A stretch of DNA of 64,000 bases. Source: Devosia ginsengisoli (lineage in GTDB: Bacteria; Pseudomonadota; Alphaproteobacteria; Rhizobiales; Devosiaceae). The stretch is taken from assembly GCF_024707105.1 (NCBI RefSeq), contig NZ_JANQAJ010000013.1:370275-434274 (forward strand), written 5' to 3'. The notes beneath the pieces are model-generated. The model saw only the letters and a list, made by a program, of their open reading frames with translations. It was not told where the DNA came from and did no database searches. Below are positions 52,471-60,209 of this stretch, piece after piece (the stretch's first letter is position 1; each line of letters starts with the position of its first letter). A program made the translations under genes and the position numbers.

Positions 52471-52935
52471 CTAGATCGGCAGGCCTGTGCGCGCCTTCAC
52501 CGTGCGGATGCTCATATTGGAATGGATGCGCGCCACCCCCGGCAGCCGCGCACTGAGCCGCCGATGCAGCCGCTCGAAATCCTCGTGGTCCTGGCACACC
52601 ACGCGCAGGATATAATCCGACTGCCCCGCCATCAGGTGGCATTCGAGCACTTCGGGAATGTCCTGCACCGCCGCCTCGAAAGCCTCGAGCACCGCCTCGC
52701 TCTGGCTGGTCAGCCCCACCTCGATGAAGAACTGCATCGAATAGCCCAGCCGCCCGGCATTGAGCACGGCGCGATAGCCCTCGATCAGCCCCTGCTCTTC
52801 CAGCGCCTTGAGCCGCCGGTGGCAGGCCGAGGCGGAAAGGCCCACCGCATCCCCCAGCACCTGCACGCTCTTGCGGCTATCCACCTGCAATGCGCGCAAC
52901 AGTTTGCGGTCCACACTATCGATCTGCAATGCCAT
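52471..52935 (-). CDS. Lrp/AsnC-family regulator
   Basis: The 154-residue protein has the Lrp helix-turn-helix (VDRKLLRALQVDSRKSVQVL, VGLSASACHRRLKALEEQG) and a RAM ligand domain (VLECHLMAGQSDYILRVVCQ). The ATG at 52935 fits family length; the long upstream frame has no domain. It probably responds to an amino acid. The gene is flanked by a convergent methyltransferase and a RIME-like element; its target is unclear. Confidence 0.92.
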   Translation of the reverse strand: MALQIDSVDRKLLRALQVDSRKSVQVLGDAVGLSASACHRRLKALEEQGLIEGYRAVLNAGRLGYSMQFFIEVGLTSQSEAVLEAFEAAVQDIPEVLECHLMAGQSDYILRVVCQDHEDFERLHRRLSARLPGVARIHSNMSIRTVKARTGLPI

Positions 52936-53214
52936 CCCGAATTTCTCGCCCTGTCTCGAATGCCATTCGAATTTCAGCGGCAGTAGCATGAAAACACAAG
53001 CATCCAGACAAGAAAAAGGGCGCGAAACCGAAGTTCCGCGCCCCCACCGGAGACACCACAAAGGAGCGTCAGCCTCTGCAGCAGTCCACCGATCGCCAGG
53101 TGCCCGGGAGGAACAGGCACCAAGGCCGTCCCCGGTTACGTCGGTGGCCGCAGCCGGGTTCAGTCGGATAACGAAGCCGCTCAGCAAGAGTTCCCCATGA
53201 TTGGCCCTCGCCTG

Positions 53215-53266
53215 GAGCGTTTCCCACGAAACTGGACACGGTTTTGCGGTTCGGAACCGCGACAAA
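53215..53266. repeat. RIME-like palindromic element 3
   Basis: GAGCGTTTCCCACGAAACTG, GACACGGTTTTGCGGTTC and GGAACCGCGACAAACC. It is upstream of the Lrp gene and downstream of the outer-membrane protein gene. The GAGCATTTC / GAAATGCTC inverted repeat at 53280-53317 follows and overlaps the stop of the gene at 53316, a possible terminator. Confidence 0.8.
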
Positions 53267-53315
53267 CCAAGGAATAGCGGAGCATTTCAGCGCCTCAACG
53301 AAGCGAATGAAATGC

Positions 53316-54476
53316 TCAGAAATCGCCCCGAAGCGACAGGGCGATACCAGTCTTGTCATAGTGCTCGTCCGGATCGGCATGACGGGACCAGGTCAGCATG
53401 GCCTGATAGGTGAAGCGCTCCGATATGGCATAGCTCGCCCCCAGCGCCGCCATCCGCACCGACCGTACCAGGCTCGTATCGAACAGGCCCCATTCCTGCT
53501 GTCCAGCCAGGCTCGCCGATAGTGTGACTTCAGGCGTCAGCATCCAGGTCGCCCCAAGATCGATGGCAGCCGTTCGCCCCGCCACGCCATCGACCGGATC
53601 GGCCAGTTCGACCCCGGTTTCCCCGCTCAGCGCCAGCGTCACCCCGGCCATGGGCACCGCGCTCGCCGCAACCGCGACATAGGGCATGGTCCGCATCATC
53701 GCACTGAGATCCCTGGGCCAGACCAGGTCGACGCCACCCTTCGCCTCGGCCGTCCATGCCCCATCCGCCAGCCGCAGCCCCGCACTGACCCGACCACCAT
53801 CGGCCGGCGCGCGCACATAGGTCAGTTGGTCAGCCTGCGGAATCAGCGTGAACCACGCTTCCATCCCCGCGAGCACCGCCAGGCCGGGCATGAGCGCCCG
53901 CTCCCAGTTCACCTTTCCTGCGACCGAACCCACAATGGGCGACAGCCGCAGCGGCGGCAATCCGAGCCCGTCGAGCATGCTCTCGCCGGGCAGCGTCCAG
54001 TCTCCCGTCACCGCCACGATCACCTGCTGGTCGGTCCCCCGCAGGGTGAACTCGGCCAGGTATTCGTGCTGCGTTTCGCTGCTGCGCACCGGCACGACCA
54101 GCGCCCCGATAGCCAGGTCATCCCCGGTCCAGTTCTCTGTCACCGCATAACCCAGCCGCAGCACCGCATCGCCGCCCAGCGCCCATTGCGCCTCCACCGC
54201 GCCGGTCACCGCGGCATCGTCCTCGAATTGGATGGTCGCAAACCGGGTTTGGCTGACGGAGAGGCTTCCGCGCAGCAGCAGCTTGTCAGTCCGGCCGGTC
54301 AGCGACAGATCATGGCTGTGGGTGACATAGAAATCCTCCCCGCCTGCCGCACTGTCTGTGGCATTGGAGGTCCAGCCGGTCTCGACCTGGCTCGAAATGG
54401 CAATCGGCGACTGCGCCAGTGCCGGCACCATGCCCATCATCGCCATCAAAATCAGAGCAATCCTACCCCTGCCCAT
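53316..54476 (-). CDS. Outer-membrane beta-barrel protein
   Basis: The 386-residue product has a signal peptide (MGRGRIALILMAMMGMVPAL, cleavage near ALAQS) and alternating hydrophobic/polar strands ending in phenylalanine (ALSLRGDF), the C-terminal signature of outer-membrane barrels. SSQVETGWTSNATDSAAGGE near the start recalls surface-exposed porin-like or TIGR03016-type barrels. I do not recognise a specific family. It is alone on its transcript. Confidence 0.75.
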   Translation of the reverse strand: MGRGRIALILMAMMGMVPALAQSPIAISSQVETGWTSNATDSAAGGEDFYVTHSHDLSLTGRTDKLLLRGSLSVSQTRFATIQFEDDAAVTGAVEAQWALGGDAVLRLGYAVTENWTGDDLAIGALVVPVRSSETQHEYLAEFTLRGTDQQVIVAVTGDWTLPGESMLDGLGLPPLRLSPIVGSVAGKVNWERALMPGLAVLAGMEAWFTLIPQADQLTYVRAPADGGRVSAGLRLADGAWTAEAKGGVDLVWPRDLSAMMRTMPYVAVAASAVPMAGVTLALSGETGVELADPVDGVAGRTAAIDLGATWMLTPEVTLSASLAGQQEWGLFDTSLVRSVRMAALGASYAISERFTYQAMLTWSRHADPDEHYDKTGIALSLRGDF

Positions 54477-54651
54477 CCTCGCCTCCCGCTATCGGGGCAG
54501 GATCGACGGTTCCGGTAACCAATATTTCACGTAGGGGCTAAGTCATTCCCCGTATCTCTGCTGGTTGAAATTGACCATTAACGCGCGAGAAGCTGCCCGT
54601 AAGTATTTGATTAACTATATTCTTCTTCGCTCAACCCGGATTCTGCCGGCC

Positions 54652-55305
54652 ATGATGCTCAAGCACGATCATGACAGGACCGGGGAAATCTGCGGCGAGT
54701 TGCGCGCCTGGCGCATCCGGTCGCGCCTGCGCCAGGATGCCATCGCCAAATGCCTCGGCGTGGCCCAGAGCCAGATCAGCCGCTGGGAAAGCGGGCGGGA
54801 ATTGCCGCGCCCGCATAATGTCGAAGCCATCCGCCGGCTCATCCGCGGTCCGGAAGTCGATCCGCTGCTGGCGCTCAGGCATTTCGTGCTCCATTCCAGC
54901 CAGCACCTGCTGCTGTTCGACGATCAGCTCGAAATCCTCGCACGCAGCCTGCCCTTCCAGGCTTCGCCCAATCCGCTCGACCGCTTCGGCTGGGTCCTCG
55001 ACCCCGAGCGCAATCCACCCTTCGCGCCCGTCGAGCGGCGTTATCGCGAACTGTTGAGCGATCCGGCCGGGGTGGTCGGCCTCGCCATCACCCTGCCCTT
55101 CCAGCACGAAGGCGCGCGTTGGGTCGCCAGCATCGGCAAGACCATCCACTCCATTGCCGGCATAAGGGTCTGTCTCTGCGAATTGAGTTTTGCCCGGGCC
55201 GGCCCCGATGACGCCGATATCCGCATCGAAGAAGTCCGGCTCGATCCGACCGGCGAAACCCGCCATTCCACTACCCTGTGGCGTCAACCGCCTGCCAATG
55301 CATAA
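54652..55305 (+). CDS. XRE-family helix-turn-helix regulator
   Basis: The 217-residue protein has an N-terminal XRE helix-turn-helix (ELRAWRIRSRLRQDAIAKCL, VAQSQISRWESGRELPRPH, ~10-50). The C-terminal ~150 residues form an unknown sensor region with FDDQLEILARSLPFQASPNP and GVVGLAITLPFQHEGARWVA. The ribosome site before the ATG at 54652 is weak; an ATG three bases on is possible. Target unknown; the nearest divergent gene is the outer-membrane barrel at 53316. Confidence 0.82.
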   Translation: MMLKHDHDRTGEICGELRAWRIRSRLRQDAIAKCLGVAQSQISRWESGRELPRPHNVEAIRRLIRGPEVDPLLALRHFVLHSSQHLLLFDDQLEILARSLPFQASPNPLDRFGWVLDPERNPPFAPVERRYRELLSDPAGVVGLAITLPFQHEGARWVASIGKTIHSIAGIRVCLCELSFARAGPDDADIRIEEVRLDPTGETRHSTTLWRQPPANA

Positions 55306-55306
55306 A

Positions 55307-55342
55307 AGACCCGCGCCGGGGCAACAGCGCGGGTCTTCCGTG
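55307..55342 (+). terminator. Hairpin terminator of the XRE gene
   Basis: AAGACCCGCGC pairs with GCGCGGGTCTT across CGGGGCAACA, followed by TCCG. The T tract is short, so it may be inefficient or act in the opposite direction, where AAAAG precedes it. Confidence 0.65.
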
Positions 55343-55379
55343 GGGGGCCCTGGAGGTCTGGCCCCAGGGGCAGCGTGAC

Positions 55380-55706
55380 CTACCAGCCCTTGCGGTTTTG
55401 GCCACCCAGCCCGAGAATGCCATTGCCGCTCAGCACGCCATTCAGCACACCATTGCCGTTGAGCACGCCGCTCAGCACGCCATTGGCATTGTTGTTGCCG
55501 ATACCCGACAGGATGGCGCTGTTATTGCCCACCGCGATGGTGGTGCCGTTGAGCACATTGATGTCCCGCGTGGTCAGGCCCACGGCGATGCCGGTAATGT
55601 TGGACAGCAGGTTGTTGCTGACCTTCTTGTGAAAGAAGCCACCGGCCTGAGCCCCCGACGTCATCGCCATGACGGCAACAACCGATACCGCGATCAAGGT
55701 CTTCAT
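55380..55706 (-). CDS. Exported Asn/Gly repeat protein
   Basis: A 108-residue protein with a signal peptide (MKTLIAVSVVAVMAMTS, cleavage near AQAG). The C-terminal half consists of NGVLSGVLNG-type imperfect decapeptides (NGVLSGVLNG, NGVLNGVLSG, NGILGLGGQ). Such Asn/Gly/Leu repeats recall amyloid-forming or beta-solenoid surface proteins. GGGAG sits ten bases before the ATG at 55706. No named family. Confidence 0.62.
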   Translation of the reverse strand: MKTLIAVSVVAVMAMTSGAQAGGFFHKKVSNNLLSNITGIAVGLTTRDINVLNGTTIAVGNNSAILSGIGNNNANGVLSGVLNGNGVLNGVLSGNGILGLGGQNRKGW

Positions 55707-55896
55707 CTTACGCATACTCCCGATTTGCTGTGTCGTGTGTTCGACACACCAACGGAACCATCGGGGAACCATGCCGGGCAATCTTTCGCGGCCATTTTAT
55801 GCGTTCCATGCGAACTATGCGCAAATCAGGCGCCCAAACGGTCGAAAACCGCCACATTCGCCGGCCAGCGTGCCGGCAAATCAGGAGATGCGAACC

Positions 55897-56298
55897 ATGT
55901 TGACCCGGACCTTGCTGAGCCTCGCCACACTGGCCCTGCTATCGATCCCCGCCACGGCCGATGGCGATCCACTGGCCGATCTCATTGGCACCAGTTGGCA
56001 ATTGACCACGCTCGATGGCGCGCCCGTCGACGCCAAGGTCAAATCCACCCTCGTCATCTCGGCCGACAGCATCGGCGGCAATGGCGGCTGCAACACCTAT
56101 GGTGGCAACCTGGCCACCACTCCTGATGGCATCGACATCAGCCAGGTCTTCTCCACCATGATGGCCTGCGACGGCCTGCAGCAGGAACAGGCCTTCTTCG
56201 CCGCCCTCGAAGCCGCCGACAATTTCGCTATCGTCGGCGACAATCTGCACCTGCTGGAAGGCGACACCGTCCTCGCCGAGCTGGCGCCGGCCAGCTAG
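55897..56298 (+). CDS. META-domain (HslJ-like) exported protein
   Basis: The 133-residue product has a signal peptide (MLTRTLLSLATLALLSIPAT) and a META domain: LIGTSWQLTTLDG, GGNGGCNTYGGNL and FSTMMACDGLQQEQAFFAAL. The META/HslJ family includes periplasmic heat-shock lipoproteins linked to envelope stress and drug tolerance; this copy lacks the lipobox cysteine. CAGGAG precedes the ATG. A terminator follows. Confidence 0.88.
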   Translation: MLTRTLLSLATLALLSIPATADGDPLADLIGTSWQLTTLDGAPVDAKVKSTLVISADSIGGNGGCNTYGGNLATTPDGIDISQVFSTMMACDGLQQEQAFFAALEAADNFAIVGDNLHLLEGDTVLAELAPAS

Positions 56299-56306
56299 GC
56301 AAGCAA

Positions 56307-56336
56307 AATGCCCGGCCATGAGGCCGGGCATTTCCA
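56307..56336 (+). terminator. Rho-independent terminator
   Basis: AAATGCCCGGCC and GGCCGGGCATTT pair perfectly around ATGA. Complete symmetry suggests it serves both the META gene and the convergent gene at 56353. Confidence 0.88.
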
Positions 56337-56352
56337 AAAGCATAAAGGCGTT

Positions 56353-56679
56353 TTAGTTGGCGGTTTCGGCAATCAGGCCGGCCTCGATACAACCTTCCAG
56401 CGTAACCTGGCCCAGATCGATCGTGGGCTCGCTGGCATCGCTCTCGACGGCTTCCTCATCGCCGTCGGCCATGTCGTCAGCCGCAGCGGCAGAGGCGTCG
56501 TCCACCGAATCGGGAGTCATGCCGGATTGAAGCTGCTCGCAATAGGCCTGCACGAGAGGCAGATCCACCTCGGTAACGGTCAGCCCATTAACGGTGACCG
56601 GTGTTTGCGCATAGACTGCGCCGGCAAGGCCGAGGGACGTAGCGAGGGCAATAGCGGAAGCAATAGCTTTGATGTGCAT
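56353..56679 (-). CDS. Small exported acidic protein
   Basis: A 108-residue protein with a signal peptide (MHIKAIASAIALATSLG, cleavage near VYAQT). The mature part is acidic with DDASAAAADDMADGDEEAVE in the middle and two Cys residues (YCEQLQ, EGCIEA). I do not recognise a family. Small exported proteins of this kind fill much of this region. Confidence 0.68.
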   Translation of the reverse strand: MHIKAIASAIALATSLGLAGAVYAQTPVTVNGLTVTEVDLPLVQAYCEQLQSGMTPDSVDDASAAAADDMADGDEEAVESDASEPTIDLGQVTLEGCIEAGLIAETAN

Positions 56680-56881
56680 TTTAATAGCCTTCTCTAATGT
56701 CTCAATGAATGAGCATCTGCTCGCTTGGAAAACGCCTTTCTCTGATAATCGTTGCTGAAAAACGGGTTGCATCAACAAGTCGTGCGCCCGCGCAGCGCCG
56801 TTACATTTGTTTGAGGGCACCATGGCGTTGCGGCTGCACAAATGCTTTAAGGCCGCCAATCGCACTAACGGGACCTGGCCA

Positions 56882-57277
56882 ATGACCAAGGAACAAGATT
56901 TCAAGAACCGCTTCTTTGCCGTCCTCAAGGACCTGCAGGAAGACGGCGTCGATGACGGTGAAGCCATGTGGCTGCTGGGCCGTCTCGCCGCCGGCCTGGT
57001 CGATGATCTCAAAGCTCCGGACTGGTCGGCCGCAAAGCGCGACATGGACCGCGAAACCTACGATACGCTGCTGCGCACCTTCGAAACCCACGGCAATGCG
57101 CATCACCAGGCCGGGCGGACCAAGCAGGCCTATGTCATCCAGGCCATGGTCGTCTCGCTGATCGCCCGCGCCCAGAATGCCGATCCGCAGATCGCCGCCG
57201 GCGAGCCCCTGCTCGATCAGGTCATCAATGCCAGCGTCGTCAACTATCGCCGCCAGCAGGAAGCCGCAACCAACTAA
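56882..57277 (+). CDS. Hypothetical soluble protein, 131 aa
   Basis: The ATG at 56882 starts MTKEQDFKNRFFAVLKDLQE. The protein is helical, charged and without signal or membrane segments; an internal LLRTFETHGNAHHQAGR is the most distinctive stretch. The wobble pattern and length support a real gene, but I do not recognise a family and the ribosome site is weak. It is followed by the DUF4126 gene. Confidence 0.62.
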   Translation: MTKEQDFKNRFFAVLKDLQEDGVDDGEAMWLLGRLAAGLVDDLKAPDWSAAKRDMDRETYDTLLRTFETHGNAHHQAGRTKQAYVIQAMVVSLIARAQNADPQIAAGEPLLDQVINASVVNYRRQQEAATN

Positions 57278-57369
57278 GTCCCCGCCGCCGGGCGCCTCTC
57301 CCTTCAGACCTCTGGACAGCCGCTCACGGCAGGCGCAGGCTGCCACCATAGCGTCAACAGGGGTCAATC

Positions 57370-57822
57370 ATGATCTACCTTCTTGCCATCCTTATCGGCG
57401 TCGCCGCCGGTCTGCGTGCCGTTACACCGATCGCCGCTATTTCCTGGGGAGCCTGGCTCGGCTGGATCGACCTCAGCGCCACCCCGCTCGCCTTTCTCGG
57501 CAACATCATCGCCGTCGTCATCATCACGCTGCTGGCCATTGCCGAACTGGTCAGCGACCAGTTGCCCAATACGCCCAGCCGCAAGGTGCCCGTGCAGTTC
57601 GGCACCCGCATCGTGCTGGGCGCCCTGGCCGGCGCCCTGCTGATGGTTGACAACTGGATCGTCGGAGCCGTTCTCGGCGCCATCGGTGCGGTCATCGGCA
57701 CCTATGGCGGCGCCGATGTCCGCGCCCGCCTCGCCAGGGCCTTTGGTCGCGACCTGCCGGCCGCGCTGACCGAGGATGTCGTGGCGGTCGTCCTGGCCTT
57801 CCTCGTCGTCTATCTCGCGTGA
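57370..57822 (+). CDS. DUF4126-like membrane protein
   Basis: The 150-residue protein has three to four transmembrane helices; the family features are LLAILIGVAAGLRAVTPIAA at the N-terminus, AELVSDQLPNTPSRKVPVQ in the first loop, and the Gly-rich ALAGALLMVDNWIVGAVLG. DUF4126 proteins are inner-membrane proteins of unknown role. It is followed by the monooxygenase gene 35 bases on. Confidence 0.8.
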   Translation: MIYLLAILIGVAAGLRAVTPIAAISWGAWLGWIDLSATPLAFLGNIIAVVIITLLAIAELVSDQLPNTPSRKVPVQFGTRIVLGALAGALLMVDNWIVGAVLGAIGAVIGTYGGADVRARLARAFGRDLPAALTEDVVAVVLAFLVVYLA

Positions 57823-57857
57823 GCAGTGGTGGCGTGGCAGAGTTCAGGGGATCGCTC

Positions 57858-58154
57858 GTGATCTATGTCATCGCCACCTTCCGCCTCCGTCCGGGGGCGC
57901 TCGAGCCCTTCGTGGAGGCGGCCTATGCGCTGATCGATGTGGCCCGCCGCGACCCCGGCTGCATCTATTACGACCTCCATGCCAGCGTCACCGATCCCGA
58001 TCGGGTGATGTGCTTCGAGCAATGGCAGGATCGTCCGGCCTTCGACCACCATCTCGCCACGCCGGCCGTAACGGCCTTCAACACCGCCATCGAGGGCCTT
58101 GTCCTGTCCTCGAAGGTCGAGATCATCCATCCCGATCGCATCGAAACGCCTTGA
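57858..58154 (+). CDS. Antibiotic biosynthesis monooxygenase (ABM)-domain protein
   Basis: The 98-residue protein has the dimeric ferredoxin-like ABM fold: VIATFRLRPGALEPFVEAAY, RRDPGCIYYDLHASVTDPDR and CFEQWQDRPAFDHHLATPAV. The family includes quinol monooxygenases and heme-degrading enzymes; the name does not imply antibiotics. The start is a GTG at 57858 with AGGGG before it. The exact substrate is unknown. Confidence 0.88.
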   Translation: MIYVIATFRLRPGALEPFVEAAYALIDVARRDPGCIYYDLHASVTDPDRVMCFEQWQDRPAFDHHLATPAVTAFNTAIEGLVLSSKVEIIHPDRIETP

Positions 58155-58211
58155 CCCCAATTCTGCCGTGCATCGGCAACACCATGGCGCAACCCCAGCA
58201 CGGAGCTCCCC

Positions 58212-58595
58212 ATGACCAGGTCCATCCCCGCCGCCCTCCTCGCCACCGCTCTCTTTGCGCCCGTCACGGCCCAGGCCGCCGAAGCCACACTCCAGATCGA
58301 GTTGGGCACCAAAGGTGATTTCGAACGCCGCGTCATGACCTATGACTGCAATGACGGCAGCTCCCTCCCCGTTACCTACATCAATGCCGCGCCAAACTTC
58401 CTCGCTTTGCTGTCGGTCACTGACGAGCCGGAGCCTCTGGTCTTCTCCTCGGTCGTGGCCGCCTCGGGCGTACGCTATGTCTCGGGCATCTGGGTGTGGT
58501 GGACCAAGGGCGTCGATGCCAGCCTCTACGACGCCACTCTTGGCGAAGATGCCGAAGCCGTGCTTACCTGCAGCGAGTTGAACAACACGCCATAG
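58212..58595 (+). CDS. MliC-like C-type lysozyme inhibitor
   Basis: The 127-residue product has a signal peptide (cleavage near AQAAE) and the MliC pattern: VMTYDCNDGSSLPVTYIN, VAASGVRYVSGIWVWWTKG and a C-terminal CSELN paired cysteine. MliC-type proteins block host and environmental lysozymes in the periplasm. The lipobox is missing, so it is likely soluble like PliC. The RIME-like element begins at the base after the stop. Confidence 0.78.
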   Translation: MTRSIPAALLATALFAPVTAQAAEATLQIELGTKGDFERRVMTYDCNDGSSLPVTYINAAPNFLALLSVTDEPEPLVFSSVVAASGVRYVSGIWVWWTKGVDASLYDATLGEDAEAVLTCSELNNTP

Positions 58596-58647
58596 AGCGT
58601 TTCCAGCAAAAGTGACGACGGTTTTGTGGTTCGGAAACGCGACAAAC
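58596..58647. repeat. RIME-like palindromic element 4
   Basis: AGCGTTTCCAGCAAAAGTG, ACGACGGTTTTGTGGTTC and GGAAACGCGACAAAC. It directly abuts the TAG of the MliC gene. Confidence 0.85.
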
Positions 58648-58701
58648 AAGGAGCTAGGGCGGTCCAGCGTTCCACTTGAACGATGAGCCGCCCGTATATT
58701 C

Positions 58702-59289
58702 ATGGACCAGATGTCCCCGGCCGAACTCTTTCCCCATGTCCGCATCGTCATGGGCATGATTGTCGGCCTGGGCATCACCAGGCTGCTGATGACCGTGGCC
58801 GGCCTGATCCAGCATCCACATCGTTCGCGCATCTCGGCCATTCACCTGCTCTGGATCGTCTCGATCCTGGTGGAACTGGTGCTGTTCTGGTGGTGGGAAT
58901 TCGCCCTGTTCCGCCTAGAACACTGGACCTTCGCCATCACGCTGTTCCTCATTCTCTATGCGGTGACCCTGTTCCTGCTCGCCGCGCTGCTCTCGCCCGA
59001 CAACATCGCCGAATATGACGGCTACGAGGATTTCTTCCTCAAGCGCCGCATCTGGTTCTTCGGCCTGTTCGCCGCCACCTTCGCGCTCGACACTGTCGAT
59101 TCGCTGATCAAGGGCGTGGCCTATTGGGACCGTTTCGGCGCCGATTATTACATCCAGGTGCCGCTCGGCCTCATCCTCTGCGCCGTCGCCATCCGCTCCG
59201 CCGATCGCCGCGTCCATCTCGTCGCAGTGCTGCTGCATCTGGCCTATCAGGCCTATTGGATCGGCCGGTTTTTCTATACGGTGAACTGA
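58702..59289 (+). CDS. Hypothetical multi-pass membrane protein
   Basis: The 195-residue protein has about six hydrophobic helices (MGMIVGLGITRLLMTVAGLI, LWIVSILVELVLFWWWEFAL, TLFLILYAVTLFLLAALLSP and others) and aromatic-rich loops such as RIWFFGLFAATFALD. I do not recognise a family. It precedes the DUF3995 and GNAT genes, likely one operon. An ATG nine bases later is a possible start. Confidence 0.72.
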   Translation: MDQMSPAELFPHVRIVMGMIVGLGITRLLMTVAGLIQHPHRSRISAIHLLWIVSILVELVLFWWWEFALFRLEHWTFAITLFLILYAVTLFLLAALLSPDNIAEYDGYEDFFLKRRIWFFGLFAATFALDTVDSLIKGVAYWDRFGADYYIQVPLGLILCAVAIRSADRRVHLVAVLLHLAYQAYWIGRFFYTVN

Positions 59290-59325
59290 CCGACCCGAAA
59301 CTTGCCGTACGAGAATCTTCTTCCC

Positions 59326-59757
59326 ATGAGCATGCTCATCGCCGCCCTCATGTTCATCGCCCTGCTGGCCGTCTCGACAGCCCATTTCCTCTGGTCCATC
59401 GGCCGCACCTGGCCAATCCGCGATGAAAGATTGCTGGCCCAGACCGTCGTCGGCTTCGAGGGCATCGAACGCATGCCGCCGCGCCTGGCCTCATTTGCCG
59501 TCGCCGTGGCCACCCTGGCCGCCGGTATCATCGCCCTGGCACTGGCCGATCACGATAGCGGCGGTCTACCCCTGAGCCTGCTCGGCCTGCCATTCGCGGC
59601 CGTGTTCCTCGCCCGCGGCGTGCTCGGCTATACCGCCTGGTGGGCCGAAAAGACTCCCGAGCCCAATTTCCGGCTCAATGACATCAGGGTCTATTCGCCG
59701 CTCTGCCTGTTCCTGGGCCTGGGCTTTGTCGCACTGGTCGTTTTGCGGCTGCTGTGA
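59326..59757 (+). CDS. DUF3995-like membrane protein
   Basis: The 143-residue protein has four transmembrane helices. STAHFLWSIGRTWPIRDE is the DUF3995 N-terminal signature with its Trp-Pro pair, and GVLGYTAWWAEKTPEPNFRL near the end is the other. Function unknown. I chose the ATG at 59326. Its stop overlaps the GTG of the GNAT gene (GTGA), so the two are translationally coupled. Confidence 0.82.
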   Translation: MSMLIAALMFIALLAVSTAHFLWSIGRTWPIRDERLLAQTVVGFEGIERMPPRLASFAVAVATLAAGIIALALADHDSGGLPLSLLGLPFAAVFLARGVLGYTAWWAEKTPEPNFRLNDIRVYSPLCLFLGLGFVALVVLRLL

Positions 59758-60209
59758 CCGAGACCTATCTCCGGCTGCGCAAAAAACTTGATGGTCCGCT
59801 GCCCGCCCCGGTCTGGCCGGAGGGCATCCGACCGGTCGCCTTCGACGCTGTCGACCCGCGCCTCCTGCATGCCTTGCTGGATGAAGCCTTTCCCGGCGGG
59901 CTGATAGCCCCGTTCGAGCGCTGGTACGGCAATCTGACGACCGATACGGAATTCGACGCGGCGCTCTGTGTTCCGGCACTGACCGCGGATGGCCAAGTCG
60001 CCGGCTTCGTGCAGTGCTGGACCTCCGGCTTCGTCAAGGACCTCGCGGTATCCCCCAGCTATCGCGGTCGGGGACTTGGCGCCGCCCTGATGCTGCACGC
60101 CTTCGCCCTCTTTGCGGCCCGCGACGCGCCGCATGTGGACCTCAAGGTCCAGTTGGCGGAAGCCCCGGCCCGCCGGCTCTATGCCCGTCTCGGCATGGTC
60201 GAGGCCTAG
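59754..60209 (+). CDS. GNAT-family N-acetyltransferase
   Basis: The 151-residue protein has the GNAT core: FVKDLAVSPSYRGRGLGAAL with the acetyl-CoA loop RGRGLG (~100) and ARRLYARLGMVEA at the C-terminus. The N-terminal part (WPEGIRPVAFDAVDP) fits an acceptor-binding region. GTG start overlapping the DUF3995 stop. Acceptor unknown. Its end overlaps the end of the convergent glgX by four bases. Confidence 0.88.
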   Translation: MTETYLRLRKKLDGPLPAPVWPEGIRPVAFDAVDPRLLHALLDEAFPGGLIAPFERWYGNLTTDTEFDAALCVPALTADGQVAGFVQCWTSGFVKDLAVSPSYRGRGLGAALMLHAFALFAARDAPHVDLKVQLAEAPARRLYARLGMVEA

